From NCBI RefSeq assembly GCF_000001735.4, contig NC_003074.8:11470101-11534100 (forward strand): a stretch of DNA of 64,000 bases, written 5' to 3'. This stretch comes from Arabidopsis thaliana (taxonomy: Eukaryota; Streptophyta; Magnoliopsida; Brassicales; Brassicaceae). Both the position numbers and the translations under genes were made by a program. The notes under the pieces were generated by a model, which did no database searches, was not told where the DNA came from, and saw nothing but the letters and a program-made list of their open reading frames with translations. Positions within the stretch are counted from its first letter, which is position 1. Every line of letters begins with the position of its first letter. This document shows, in pieces, positions 1-11,381 of the stretch.

Positions 1-462
1 CAACACCCACCTTTTTCCCTTTTTAACACTCCACGTTATTTTTTCTTTCCTCCACATAATAATTCAACACCTACTTATATGTTAAACACTCTAATGGTTT
101 TGTTTAATAAAATTCAACACTCTACCCCACTAGTTTTATTTCATTATTTATTTTTTCTTTTATATTCATATTTTGTGATTACATAATAATAATAATTATT
201 AATAAATAAAATTAAAATATCGACAAATTAGATTAAATTAACAAAAATTAATTATTTTATGTTCTTAACTAATTTTTTTGAACAAAACAAATAATTATTA
301 TTAAAACAAAAAAAATATTACAAATTTTGATTTACAATATGATACAAGCACACAACACAATTAATAATAAACACACTTCACTTCAAATACATACGGATTA
401 ACTCACAAACAATTAAACTCTTAAATCACACAACACATAAAGACATAAAAATCTCTTTAATT

Positions 463-693
463 TCAGGACATTCTGAATTTCGCCAAGATATGTTTGACTA
501 GATCTGCTTGCAATTCATGATGTGCATTTGAATCACGTAACTCTCTCTTGATGTATTTTCTTTTGTTACGACGTGGATAATCTTCTTCAACATTGTTGCG
601 ACGCTCTCTAGACTGGTTTATTATATACTTCTCTTCAATTTGATATTGTCTATTGTAAGCTTCAATATCGAAAGGAAATTCTGATGGATCCAT
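463..693 (-). pseudogene. Harbinger transposase, N- and C-terminal ends joined
   Basis: A 76-codon reading frame. Residues 1-52 resemble the start of plant PIF/Harbinger (HARBI1/ALP1-like) transposases: an acidic start, then a basic stretch with RRNKRKYIKR. The last 22 residues (HHELQADLVKHILAKF) resemble the extreme C-terminus of the same family, ending in a normal stop. The whole catalytic DDE core, usually about 300 residues, is missing between them, so this is an internal deletion product and cannot be an active transposase. Copy 2 at 9708-9905 continues further on the N-terminal side (DHVAGNQRLIDDYF), which supports the reading. Moderately sure of the family, sure it is defective. Confidence 0.6.
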
Positions 694-1069
694 TGGATTT
701 TTTTTAGTAAGATGATGTTTGTGATATTATTTCATCAATAGAAAAATGAATTCCCATTTATAAAAAATCGAGTGGTTGAAAGAGAAGGATAAGATAAGGA
801 TTTGATGAAATATCATGTGGTTGAGATCCAACAGATAAGGATCATGTGGTAAACTAAAATATAAGGATTAGATACTAAGTTTCTAACATAAAAAGCCAAA
901 ATCGATGGATTACATTGTCGGAAAATAATGGAATACTGACAAACAAATATTATTGCATAAAATGACAAACAACAATTATAGCATAAAATGATAAAATACA
1001 CACATACATATGACAAACATAAACATTAAAGTAGAAAGTGACGAAGTGTACACATACACTTCAAATCCA

Positions 1070-2168
1070 CTAATTTCCAAATACTTCGTAGTTCAACTTC
1101 TCTAACAGCTTTTTGCTCCAATCATTGCGATGCTCACTCTCAAATAGCTTCATAAACATCTCCATCTTCTTCAATTTGTTTGCCTCTTCTGTCTCTTGGC
1201 AATTTTTTCCAAGTTTTCTAACTCTTTCTCTTTCAATTGCTTGAAATCATTTCACTCTTCATTAACGACTTCCAAGCATGCATCACCCTTACCTTTTTTT
1301 TAACTTTCTTTTTAGACGCATCCCTCCCCATGGGACGAGCACTAGATCCTACAGAGTTTGAGTCACTTGCATTAGGATTGTGAGCTCTCTTAGATCCACT
1401 GCTTCCAGACCCCGTTTTTCCTCCTACCTGACTACTATAGCATGGTTGATCATGAACAGCAAGTCACTCTAACATTAAATTAAAATACACATTCTTACCA
1501 TTTGAATATAGTTCATGTGCTTTTGCGAATACATCAATCTCTGACCATCCGCTTTGTTACATACACTTAGCATTATCGTAAGCGCCAATCCATTTGCCCA
1601 ATATTTTGTTCACGTAGTTGAAATGATTTCTGCACGTAACTCCATCATACGGAGGATCAAATGAGCATTGCTCATTACAATATTCAGCAATTTTAATCCA
1701 CTATGATTCACTCTTTTGATTTCTTTCAACAATGCTATATGTTCCATATTTAATTCATCCACTCAAAAACACCAAATTTTGCTTAGTTGTCCATTTGGGG
1801 CTTTTTCGTCGAGTAGAAGTTGAATCTTCATTGTTTGGAATGTCTTCATCAGCACCAGTCATCCCTCCAAGAGTCATTTGTGTAGAAAACCCAGTAAATT
1901 CAGATGGTGGTTGAGATGAATATGACATCATCGATGCATAATATGGATGATAGTATGGAACAGATGATGGCACTGAAAAATTTGGTGGAAATCCATAATT
2001 TGAGACATTTTGAGACTAGTTGAAAGATGGATTTTGATATTGATAATTACTGGAATTTGGGTATGGAAAAAGATAATTAGTAGAATTTAGGGTAGAATTA
2101 TTATTGGAATTTGGGTAAGAAAATGGAAAATTTGCGGAATTTTGTGAAGGATTATTATTAAAATCCAT
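1070..2168 (-). pseudogene. Harbinger ORF1, Myb/SANT-like DNA-binding protein (broken)
   Basis: Accessory gene of PIF/Harbinger, which in the family encodes a DNA-binding partner of the transposase (plant databases often label such proteins 'glutathione S-transferase T3-like'). From the ATG at 2168-2166 it encodes an Asn/Ser/Tyr/Pro-rich N-terminus. An acidic linker with STRRKSPKWTTKQNLVF follows, the start of a trihelix/SANT-like domain. Then come GWSEIDVFAKAHELYSNGK, a Ser/Gly-rich nuclear-type segment and a Lys/Glu-rich coiled coil ending at 1070. Several in-frame stops interrupt it, the first after about 51 codons. It is next to the transposase remnant in the same orientation, as in intact Harbingers. 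Copy 2 (10284-11381) is nearly identical, which reflects duplication rather than selection. Confidence 0.6.
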
Positions 2169-2198
2169 TTCACAAAACAAAATTAAAAATAAAAACAA

Positions 2199-2775
2199 TA
2201 TTTTTTTGGAGAATAATTAAAAAACTATAGTAAAAATATTTGTTTTTTATGTGTCCAAATGAACCAAGTTTATATTTATAAAGATTAAAATGTTATAAAT
2301 TTTCATATAAATATTTTTTTATATATAAATTGTTAATTATATAATAATTGATTGTAAATAGATAAGATGGGATAAAAAATCTCCAAAATCTCAAATGCCA
2401 ATAATAATATAACAAGTGTTATTATCTCAAGAAAGTGAACTCTTCACTTGCAAAGAACGTGTGTGAAACGTACATCTCAATAACATGGTGACATGTGGAA
2501 TATATGGACCCAAAAAAAAAAAGTTTCGACATGTTGAATTTATTCAACACTTATTAATTCACATAGATTTTTTTTGAGTTTTCAACACCTCCATTGCAAA
2601 CATGAAACAGTTGAATCTTTTATTCAACATGTCCATTGCACATAGTTTAAAAAGAATATTTTCAAAAATTACAATCCCATCTAGTCAATCCTCTATTTTT
2701 ATGTTATTTCGACTAAAACCAAAAACATGCATTTAATTATTATTTTTTTAAACTACAATAGGATAATTTTATAAA
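2199..2775. other. AT-rich spacer between Harbinger ORF1 and hAT
   Basis: No gene seen. It contains the upstream region of ORF1 and the presumed outer end of the Harbinger element. At about 2602-2612 it carries the unoccupied form of the site into which the MULE-type element of copy 2 inserted (single 'aacatgaaac' here against two 'aacattaaac' copies at 11794 and 12832). Confidence 0.6.
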
Positions 2776-2783
2776 TCTCAATA

Positions 2784-5452
2784 CAATGCCGGCACTGGAC
2801 AGAGCGAAGAGAAACATTGGTATGAGGCCCCCATTTTTAAGGGGCTCCCATTTAATTTTGTTTTTATATATACATATTTATATATCTTACATGTCCTATG
2901 CTATATGCTAGAGCAAAAATATTCACAGAATAAACATGATATGAAGAAAGATATGTTAAAAACAAAATAAAAAATCAATTTATGTAGTGTCACGTGTCAG
3001 CCATTCAGCCAGACAATCTATAAAACAAAAACTCAACTTTAATACATAAAAAAAAAAACTACAATAATGTTTTGGTTTGTCATTATACCCATGACCTTTG
3101 ATTATCTTCCTCTTCTCTGTTTCTCTTTTCATCAACGTCGTTCTTCAATCTCTACTTCTACAATCAATTCTCTATACTCATGACTGATAATTTTCCTATT
3201 TTAGTCGATAATGTGTTTATGTTTATACTTAATTTTTAGTTGATTTTGATCATAAACTTAAATTTATATATAAACTTTTTTAGGTATTTCAACAAGAAAA
3301 ACAAAGTGTAAAACAAGGGCTCAAAAAAGAAAGAAACAGAGAAAAGATGAAGAACTTGTGAAATCTTTGAGTAATTCTATGTTGAGGTATGTTAAAAGAT
3401 CAAAATCTGGTAAGTTTGATGAAAGTGATAGAGTTGGTGATGAGAATGAGAATCAAGAAGATGATAAGGCCGGAGAAGAAACAATGGCTGACTGTGACAA
3501 AGAGGAATGTGAAAAAATCTCTAAAGAAGATGATGTGCCTGTGGATTTAGAAAAACCTCCGGAGATTTCGATTTTACAATTTACAGATCCTGCAAATTGG
3601 AGAAAAAATGATCAGGGATTAAAAGATTATCTAGTGCAAAAAAGTTCTATGGAAAGAGTTGAAAGAGACTACGTTTTCCCCAAAAATGATGTTGGTAGAC
3701 ATTTTTTTTATAGATATTTCAAAAGGGAGTTGAAAAATGGAGAAAAATAAGATAGGAATTGGTTACTTTATTCAAAAGCATAAGACAAAATCTATTGCTT
3801 TGTTGTAAGTTGTTTAGATGGGAACAAGATGCCACTCAGTTGTCAAGCACATGATTCAACGATTGGAGGAATGTCAAGATAAGACTCGGCCAACATGAAA
3901 TTAGCCATAGTCACATCTTTTGCATGGGTTAGTGGATAGAATTAATTGAGATTGCGAAAGGAGCATACCATTGATAAGTATTTAAAAGAAGAAGTCAAAC
4001 GAGAGAAAAACCATTGGAGAGAAATTTTGTTGAGACTTTTTGCATTGGTGAAAAATCTTGCTAAGCAGTATATAGCATTCCGTGGAACTAAGGAGAAGAT
4101 TGATGAGAGAAATAATGGAAACTTCTTGAGATTCATTGAAACGTTTGAAGAGTTTGATTCACTTACGCAGGAGCATATCAAACGAGTTAAAGAAGGTAAA
4201 ATTCACTATCACTATCTAAGCTCCAAAATCCAGAATGAGTTGATTGCTATGCTAGGATCTGAATTCAAACGTATGATCATCAAAAAAAATTCAAGAGGCA
4301 AAATATTTATCAGTAATTCTCGATTGTACTCTAGATAAAAGTCATAAAGAGCAAATGAGTTTTGTTATCAGATGTGTTGATGTCTCCACCACAACGACAC
4401 GAGTTGAAGAACTTTTTGTGACGTTTTTAGAAGTCATCGATAGATCGGGGAAGGACTTTTTGAGTTGCTTTGTTATACATTCGGTGATCTCAAGTTGAAA
4501 ATCGATGATGTGAGAGGACAAGGCTATGATAATGGATCCAATATCAAAGGAAAACACAAAAGAGTACAAAAGCGATTGCTTGATATCAATTCAATAGCAT
4601 TTTATGCGTCATGTGGTTGCCACAGTCTTAATTTGGCACTTGCTGATATGGCCAAATCATCTTCAAAAGCGATTTTATTCTTTGGAATATCCAACGCATC
4701 TACTGCTTGTTTTCATCCTTTACACCTAGGTGAGAACTCCTAAAGAGATGGTAGGAGGTCTCACACTTAAGCCATTATCAGAGACTCGTTGGGAAAGTCG
4801 CGTAGAAAGTGTTCAAGAAATTCGTTTTCAAGATCCAAAAATAAGAGATGCTTTAGACTATTTGGCTGAAAATTTTGATGATCCTAAAGCTCGCAGCGAT
4901 GCCGACGCTCTTGCTACAAGTGAAACTCATGGAATCGGAAGGTTTGAGTTCTTATTTGGTTTGGTTATTTGGTATGATCTTTTATTTATCGTAAACACGG
5001 TAAGTAAGGTGATGCAAATAGAGAATATTGCTATTGATACTGCTCTTGTTCAACTAAAGGGGTTGCTCTCGTATTTTAGAAACTACAGAGAAGTTGGTTT
5101 TGAAGCAGCAAAAGCGGAAACTAAAATAATTGCAGAATCTATGGATGTCGAGCCCAAGTTCCAGTGAAAAGAAAGCGTATCATCAAAAAAAAATGCATTT
5201 TGATGAGGAGGTGGAGAAACATGGTGAAAGTGTGATGCTAAGCGAGGAAGAGAGTTTCAAAATCGATTATTTCTATACAATCGTGGATCAAGCTATAGTA
5301 TCTCTTCAAGCGAGGTTTGAACAATTTGAAGAGTATGGGAAACATTTTGGATTCTTGATTGATTTGAGAAAGCTCAAAAGAGAAACTGAAGATGGATTAA
5401 AAGCATCATGTATCAATCTTGAAACTTCTCTTAAACATGGAAAGAATTCAGA
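2784..5452 (+). mobile_element. hAT transposon, copy 1, 3' end missing
   Basis: The left end reads CAATGCCGGCACTGG, preceded by 'tctcaata' (2776-2783). Copy 2 shows the same end and an 8-bp direct duplication 'tctcaata' on both sides, as expected for hAT. Here the element stops abruptly at 5452, before the dimerisation domain and right terminal inverted repeat, and unrelated sequence follows. Confidence 0.75.
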
Positions 5453-5459
5453 CAAATAA
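3284..5459 (+). pseudogene. hAT transposase, TTF-type zinc finger/DUF4371 class (broken)
   Basis: Transposase of the 'zinc finger MYM-type protein 1-like' hAT group. In order: an acidic N-terminus; a TTF-type zinc-finger segment (DPANWRKNDQGLKDYLVQK, then VGRHFFYRYFKREL); a DUF4371 region from about 3940 to 4700 including DDVRGQGYDNGSNIKGKH and CGCHSLNLALADMAK; and the downstream helical region 4730-5459 with [17 protein letters not shown] splice acceptor 'ttttttag' just before 3284 suggests an upstream non-coding exon. Stops and frame changes split it into at least five pieces, and the C-terminal dimerisation domain is absent. It keeps a middle part (about 4838-5410) that copy 2 has lost. 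Inactive; family assignment is firm. Confidence 0.75.
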
Positions 5460-6690
5460 TTAACTTCATCTAAATGTTAAACACTATACCTTAACCCCTA
5501 CCAAATAACACCAATATTTAACTTAGTTTAGATGTATGACGCTATATATACATACTCTAACACTCATCTAAAATAGAGAATGAAATTAACTCTCTTTTAA
5601 GATCAATTTTTTTGTTGTTTTTTCGTGAAATTGGCTCTTAGATGATTCATTTTATGTTGAACGTAAGAGAACTACTTATTAAAATAACAGTTTTATATTA
5701 TAAATTCTACATGTCGGCTCATACAGTCCGCTGGGATGCTGTAGACGGCAACAAATTTAACTCACAAAATCATTTTTCCTTTGAATATACGTCTTCAATA
5801 CTCCCAAAAATAAAAATTGAACTTATCGATAATAACAAAAAAATATGGATGCAGAGCTTGCAGCCCTTAAAACTTATCTTTAAATGACTGTATCAACTTT
5901 GTTTCTAGCATTATCTTTGCTATAAAAAATTTTAAAGTATCTTTTCATATAATTTTTCGACATATGTTTCTTTTGACTACTTTTTCTGGGATAATTGAAG
6001 GTTAAAATAAATTTGGATAAACAATTTAAAATTTTCGGATCAGTATAATTCATGGTAAAGTAAACATTAAGAAATTAAGCACCAAGGTAATTAAAGAAAT
6101 ACACATAACATAATACATGTTTTCCAACAATAACACAATAGTTGACTACTATACACTTTCAAAATTGCCATCACATCTCTTTCAAAACTTTTCAACGGAT
6201 TGAAAAAAAAACACAGAGCTCACTCACATTACATAAAAGTTTTAGAAGTTGAGATGGTAAAGAACATGATCTCATAAGCTCTTCTTAGTATTTAGCACTT
6301 AAATCCTCAAGAACCACAAGTGTTAAAGTAGCTAATTAACTTAAATGAGAAGAAGGCACAACTATTGACATTTACCATCTTTTTATTATTGTTTATGACC
6401 AAAATTAGTGTATTATTAGTCTCCTCCGCACCGGAAAAACTTCTAGTTTAGGACATGTACAATAAACAAATATATCTCTACTTTGGAGCTTTATAAAATG
6501 CATGGCCATCTCAAAAATCTGTTTTGCCATCTTGACGCTGAAATGATTTATCATACCACTGAACAATGCACTAAAGAAAAACGATATGAAAATGACATAT
6601 GTACTAAAAAAATTTAGAGTAGAGAACAATGGATTAGTTAACGACAACAAAACCAAATACCGAAAATATCCACCATCTTGATTTCTAGGT
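5460..6690. other. AT-rich unique-looking spacer
   Basis: Between the truncated hAT and the DOMON-related region I see no convincing gene. Reading frames at 5642-5887 and 6405-6713 show no recognisable domain, biased composition and no conserved neighbour. The junction at 5452/5453 marks the end of the duplicated block. Confidence 0.5.
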
Positions 6691-6691
6691 C

Positions 6692-6860
6692 TGCTAAAAG
6701 TCTCAAAAATCAAAAGAATTGATTTTGCTTTTTATAAGTTTTTTTTATTAAACATTCTCTTTTACGTTTGTCTTCTTATATTTTCTTCTTCGATCTCCAG
6801 TTTGTGGTGCAATGACCCATCATAAAACTCAAAAACACTTATCACAGTAACAAATAACGA
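6692..6860 (+). repeat. Direct repeat DR-A, left copy
   Basis: About 165 bases starting 'ggtct' and running through 'aaaagaattgatttt', 'cttttacgttt' and 'tcataaaa.tcaaaaacactta' recur at 7543-7705 in the same orientation with moderate identity. The copies bracket the DOMON pseudogene. Confidence 0.65.
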
Positions 6861-7231
6861 TAGCGGATGGGATTTATGATGGATCTTGTCAATCTATAGT
6901 CTTCAACTGGTAAACTAATCCGAGAAGTAAAAAGTATGTGTGTATCCGGATACGTTTTATACAAAACTTTTGTTTTACTTAAAATGGGGATTTCTCTCCA
7001 AAAACTATTCATATTATAACCATGTCCTTATAAACAACCTTAAAGTTGATATATATGAGTGTTATGCTTATATCATATCACATCTAGAAAAGAATGATTA
7101 AAAAAGTCAACAAAGACCAGCTTTCAACTTTCATAGCCTTTAAAAAGGCATCAACGTTTGTGTGTCTATATATTTTTAAGTCTCGCAACTCTCATTAATC
7201 CCACCCAAGCTTCAAAATAGAACACAAAGAC

Positions 7232-7542
7232 ATGAACCGAACACAATCTCTAAACACGCTCTATTGTCGTCTTGGCAACACTTTTTCTTATGAGTCTTGT
7301 TGTGTGTACAAACACAATTTCTCCAATAACTTTGTCTTGCTGAAAGCCGATTACTTTGAGCTCCGACCTTAGGCTATTTTCTCCACTGGATATATAACGA
7401 AACAAACGGTACCGTTTCCATCGTTTTTCGCCAACATGGAACCGCTCCTTCTTCTTGGATTGCTTGGGGACTTAACCCAAGTAATACTCATGGTTGGGAC
7501 GCAAGCGCTAGTCGCCTTAACCAACTAAATGGCCAATTCCAG
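7232..7542 (+). pseudogene. DOMON-domain (cytochrome b561/AIR12-type) gene fragment
   Basis: In plants, DOMON-domain proteins of the AIR12 and cytochrome b561 type are secreted or plasma-membrane heme proteins involved in transmembrane electron transfer with ascorbate. Here the frame through 7372-7542 reads YFLHWIYNETNGTVSIVF and then SSWIAWGLNPSNTHGWD, the characteristic DOMON core (family pattern LHWxYD..TGTV..F....WVAWGINP). Just after NP, the family's 'MVGTQALVA' continues in a different frame (MVGTQALVAL), so at least one frameshift lies near 7480. The N-terminal half is also out of frame with the core. Only the first third of a usual gene remains, and sequence after 7542 is repeat DR-A. 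Probably a decayed host gene or a captured exon. Not expressed as a functional protein. Confidence 0.65.
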
Positions 7543-7705
7543 GTCTAAAAAATCGAAAGAATTGATTTCTCTTTTTTCAAGTTTCTTTTATTAATAAAAC
7601 CTTTTCTTTTACGTTTATCTTCTTTTCTTTTCTTTTCTTCTTTGATCTGTAATTTATGTGGCAACAATCTATCATAAAAGTCAAAAACACTTAATCACAA
7701 TATAA
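7543..7705 (+). repeat. Direct repeat DR-A, right copy
   Basis: Second copy of the repeat at 6692-6860, beginning exactly at the 3' boundary of the DOMON-like exon ('aattccag' then 'gtctaaaa'). The left copy is likewise preceded by 'atttctag'. This may reflect a tandem duplication of intron sequence of the same lost gene. Confidence 0.6.
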
Positions 7706-7848
7706 AAAAACTAATATAAACCCATCATCATCCAAGCTCCCTTGAGTTCCTAGAGATGCAAGGCGAAGCCTGACTTTTTTTTTATCGGATATAAAGAGAC
7801 ATACCTTGAAAAGATGAACCATCTTACGCCATAAAAGAGATAAAGATA

Positions 7849-7890
7849 CAGTAGAACCTCTATAAATTAATATTCGACAAACGAATAAAC
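7849..7890 (+). mobile_element. Emigrant-type MITE end (Tc1/mariner, pogo-like)
   Basis: CAGTAGAACCTCTATAAATT preceded by TA matches, from memory, the terminal repeat of the Arabidopsis Emigrant/Lemi family (CAGTAAAACCTCTATAAATT, TA target site). No opposite end is visible nearby. An A-tract follows at 7894-7911, so only one tip remains. Confidence 0.45.
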
Positions 7891-8990
7891 ACTAAAAAAA
7901 AAAAAAAAAAATCTCTAAAAAGAATGGTAGATTTGTGTATTGCTTAGGTTTATTTTAGTATATGAGCCTTTATTCTCTAGTGATTTTTAATAATCTACCA
8001 TTTTAAAAGCTACATAACTCCTTATTTTTTCTCTAATTCAAGATAAATTTTATATTAAAGTGATAGTTGGTGACACTCTTTGATCATAATTTGCATAACA
8101 CAAAGTACTAAATCTATTGAAAATATGCATAAGATTGAGTATTTTTCAAAACAAATATATGTCCAACATTATAATTTGTTATTTCATTACCAACACAGAA
8201 ATCAAGATTTAAAGATCCATTGAGAATATCATGAAAAACCACGAAAGGAAAACAGTTGTCAAACCTCAAATCTCCTATATATGAAATGAATTCACACGCC
8301 AAAAATTTAATTATATAGACATCATCTTTATATAGATCCCCATTTGCAACTAATCAGCTATTTGCATTTATTCAAAGAACTTCAAATTATTATTATGATT
8401 ATTATACTTTTTGTAATATGATATTTTCAAACAAAATGCAAAGTTATAATTATATATTTTTTTGTGTAAATTACTATAACTATAGGTTTCTTTCTTGTTT
8501 CATGTATGTGTTGTTGAAAGATTCTCTTTGAATTTACCCAATAATTTCCCCAAAAAAAGTCCTTTTAAGAAAAGAGAATTTAATTAACTATTTTTGCGTG
8601 TGTGGTCGATCAATTGTTTGAGATTTCCTGATTATTCTATATGTCCCCCACAGACACAGAAACTCATATACAGAGACATAATAAAACTGAATTGGCATCC
8701 CTTTTCTTTGGATGGATTTAATACAAAATTTGACCCAAATCTATATAGTTGATGTTCTGCATACATAAAACGTGTCCCCATTCCTGTGACGCATACATGT
8801 GAAGTGTTTAATTGTAATCTCTTTGCTTTCTGGTTTCCATGAAGAGAAGACAGAAGAGTTTTGAGATGAGACAAAGTGAGATGATTAAAGATGATATATA
8901 AGAGAAGTAAAAGGGTTACTTCTAGTGTTGTATGAAGCAATAGATTATTCAATGTAATGCTAGTACAATGATAACAAAAGAAAGCTTTGT
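7891..8990. other. AT-rich spacer, no gene seen
   Basis: Includes a poly-A run at 7894-7911. A frame at 8114-8302 (minus) has no recognisable domain. The right part (8632-8990) is intron-like sequence of the SPOC gene fragment described next. Confidence 0.4.
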
Positions 8991-8994
8991 ATAC

Positions 8995-9700
8995 CATTAG
9001 GGCACGGGTTCGAGACTTGGGAAGCTCTTGAATAAATTTCCCAAACCCACTCAGCCTAACTCTACGCTTAACTTCCACCATCGCCGGCCACTCGCTCGTT
9101 TCTGCTTTCTCACCACTGCCATAGAAAAACCTAGTCAGAGAATGAAAGCATATATTCAAATGTCATAACTGTCGTCAAGATTCATGGTGATTTTGCACAA
9201 GTACCATGATATTCTGAATTTCTGATAGAAGGAAACATGAAACCTACAGATGGACTCTGGAGCATCCCATACTCTACTCAGAATACTTGACCCCCTTAAA
9301 CAACTGATGCATCTTCTTTTTTATACTTTTCACAGACACTATCTAGCTTGCTGATGTTTCAATTGATCTATTCTTAAGCTTATTCAAATGCCATTCTAAT
9401 TGAATTAGAGAAGAGATTGATTGCTAACACAATTCCAGTTCAAGTACAATTTATAATCTTCAAAGAAATATCTAATATTAGCATAGAGCAGAAATTGTCT
9501 GTGCCCGAAGAAAACAGTATCAAAAATATTGAATAATAGTAGCTATATTAGTTAAGGTAATAAGAACTTACCTTTTGAAAATGCCAGCAACAGGCACTAC
9601 GGAAGACATACTCAGTTGCAGTAACCATCCCATGCTCTCTCTCCCTTATCATCACTAAGTGCAGCTGCTTTCTCAAGTCTAGAGATATCGTCATCATACA
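8995..9700 (-). pseudogene. SPOC-domain (TFIIS-like) gene fragment, two exons
   Basis: Fragment of a host gene of the plant 'SPOC domain / transcription elongation factor S-II' family (nuclear proteins that bind RNA polymerase II regions). Exon A (about 9700-9572) encodes LEKAAALSDDKGERAWDG and then LLQLSMSSVVPVAGIFK, ending in a good donor (gtaagt at 9571). Exon B (9115-8995) starts after 'ttctatggcag' and encodes SGEKAETSEWP, then RVRLSGFGKFIQELPKSRTR, ending at donor gtatac. The junction codon AG|T restores the family's Ser, so intron structure is kept. Exon A has a frameshift at AWDG/LLQL. No further exons are seen; the right edge abuts Harbinger copy 2 at about 9705. It may be an old gene relic or a genomic fragment captured by a transposon. 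Confidence 0.7.
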
Positions 9701-9707
9701 TAGGTTA

Positions 9708-9905
9708 TTAAGCAAAGTAGTCGTCAATGAGTCTTTGGTTTCCAGCTACATGATCTCTCTTGATGTATTTTCTTTTGTTACGACGTGGATAATCTTCTTC
9801 AATTTTGTTGCGACGCTCTCTAAACCGGTTTATGATATATTTCTCTTCAATTTGAGATTGTCTTTTGTAAGCTTCAATATCGAAAGGAAATTCTGATGGA
9901 TCCAT
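9708..9905 (-). pseudogene. Harbinger transposase N-terminus, copy 2
   Basis: A 65-codon frame matching the N-terminus in copy 1 (463-693) over its first 52 residues, then continuing as RDHVAGNQRLIDDYFA. That is the family's usual N-terminal continuation (pattern RRYIxRDREEGHxRLxxDYF) upstream of the DDE core. The frame ends where SPOC-gene sequence begins, so everything after about residue 65 is missing. Together with copy 1 it shows that the parent element had a normal transposase start and that the two copies lost the core by separate events. Confidence 0.65.
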
Positions 9906-10283
9906 TGGATTTTTTTTAGTAAGATGATGTTTGTTATATTATTTCATCAATAGAAAAATGAGTTTCCATTTATAAAAAAATCGAGTGGTTGAAAGAGAAT
10001 GATAAGATAAGGATTTGATGAAAAGATCATGTGGTTGAGATCCAACAGATAAGGATCATGTGGTAAACTAAAAGATAAGGATTAGATTCTAAGTTTCTAA
10101 CATAAAAAGCCAAAATTGATGGATTATATTGTCGGAAAATAATGGAATACTGACAAACAAATATTATTGCATAAAATGACAAACAACAATTATAGCATAA
10201 AATGATAAAATACACACATACATATGACAAATATAAACATTAAAGTAGAAAGTGACAAAGTGTACACATACACTTCAAACCCA

Positions 10284-11381
10284 CTAATTTCCAAATAGTT
10301 CGTGGTTCAACTTCTCTAATAGCTTTTTGCTCCAATCATTGAGATGCTCATTCTCAGATAGCTTCATAACCATCTCCATCTTCTTCAATTTGTTTGCCTC
10401 TTCTGTCTCTTGGCAATTTTTTTCCAAGTTTTCTAACTCTTTCTCTTTCAATTGCTTGAAATCATTCCACTCTTCATTAACGACTTCCAAGCATGCATCA
10501 CCCTTACCTTTTTTTAACTTTCTTTTTAGACGCATCCCTCCCATGGGACGAGCACTAGATCATACAGAGTTTGAGTCACTTGCATTAGTATTGTGAGCTC
10601 TCTTAGATCCACTGCTTCCAGACCCCGTTTTTTCTCCTACCTGACTACTATAGCGTGGTTGATCATGAACAGCGAGTCACTCTAACATTAAATTAAAATA
10701 CACATTCTTACCATTTGAATATAGTTCATGTGCTTTTGCGAATACATCAATCTCTGACCATCCGCTTTATTACATACACTTAGCATTATCGTAAGCGCCA
10801 ATCCATTTGCCCAATATTTTATTCACGTAGTTGAAATGATTTCTGCACGTAACTCCATCATACGGAGGATCAAATGAGCATTGCTGATTACAATATTCAG
10901 CAATTTTACCCCAGTATGATTCACTCTTTTGGTTTCTTTCAACAATGCTATATGTTCCATATTTAATTCATCCACTCAAAAACACCAAATTTTGCTTAGT
11001 TGTCCATTTGGGGATTTTTCGTCGAGTAGAAGTTGAATCTTCATTGTTTGGAATGTCTTCATCAACACCAGTCATCCTTCCAAGAGTCATTTGTGTAGAA
11101 AATCCAGGAAATTCAGAAGGTGGTTGAGATGAATATGACATCATCGATCCATAATATGGATGATAGTGTGGAACAGATGATGGCACTGGAAAATTTGGTG
11201 GAAATCCATAATTTGAGACATTTTGAGACTAGTTGAAAGATGGATTTTGATATTGATAATTACTGGAATTTGGGTATGGAAAAAGATAATTAAAAGAAAT
11301 TTGGGTAGAATTATTATTGGAATTTGGGTAAGAAAATGGAAAATTTGCGGAATTTTGTAAACGATTATTAGTAAAATCTAT
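10284..11381 (-). pseudogene. Harbinger ORF1, Myb/SANT-like, copy 2 (broken)
   Basis: Same gene as 1070-2168. The start codon is changed to ATA at 11381-11379. The Myb-like core and the Lys/Glu coiled-coil C-terminus are still visible: the open frame 10544-10284 encodes about 86 residues with KLKKGKGDACLEVVNEEW and ends ELFGN. This C-terminal stretch is open here but frame-broken in copy 1, so copy 2 keeps the better 3' half. Inactive. Confidence 0.6.

Larger units (their letters stand above)
1..2660 (-). mobile_element. PIF/Harbinger remnant, copy 1
   Basis: A DNA transposon of the PIF/Harbinger superfamily lying on the minus strand. It is recognised by its two usual genes, a DDE transposase (only its two ends remain) and a Myb/SANT-like ORF1. 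Positions 1-462 are AT-rich non-coding terminal sequence with repeated 'caacac' motifs. Similar 'ttcaacac' motifs reappear at 2540-2640 beyond the start of ORF1, so both ends probably carry the degraded terminal inverted repeats. The left tip may lie just outside the window. Part of a larger duplicated block. Confidence 0.65.
542..5452. repeat. Duplicated Harbinger+hAT block, copy 1
   Basis: Positions 542-5452 match 9752-15117 in direct orientation with high identity by eye. The left limit of similarity is at 'ctctcttgatg' (541-542 / 9751-9752). The right limit is after 'gaattcagaca' (5452 / about 15117). Copy 2 has an extra 1.03-kb insertion (11804-12831) and lacks about 570 bases of the hAT gene (4838-5410 of copy 1). 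Copy 1 lacks the hAT 3' end. Each copy is therefore damaged differently. Confidence 0.8.

Noticed and set aside
813-1016. Minus-strand frame conserved at 10027-10230
   Set aside because: Conservation follows from the block duplication; Cys/Ile/Tyr-rich AT-biased peptide with no domain, downstream of ORF1.
1732-1914. Plus-strand frame, repeated at 10945-11127
   Set aside because: Antisense shadow of the Harbinger ORF1.
8632-9159. 175-codon minus-strand frame taken as one gene
   Set aside because: Only residues from GSGEKAETSEWP to RTRALM are exon; the rest is intron read-through of the SPOC fragment.
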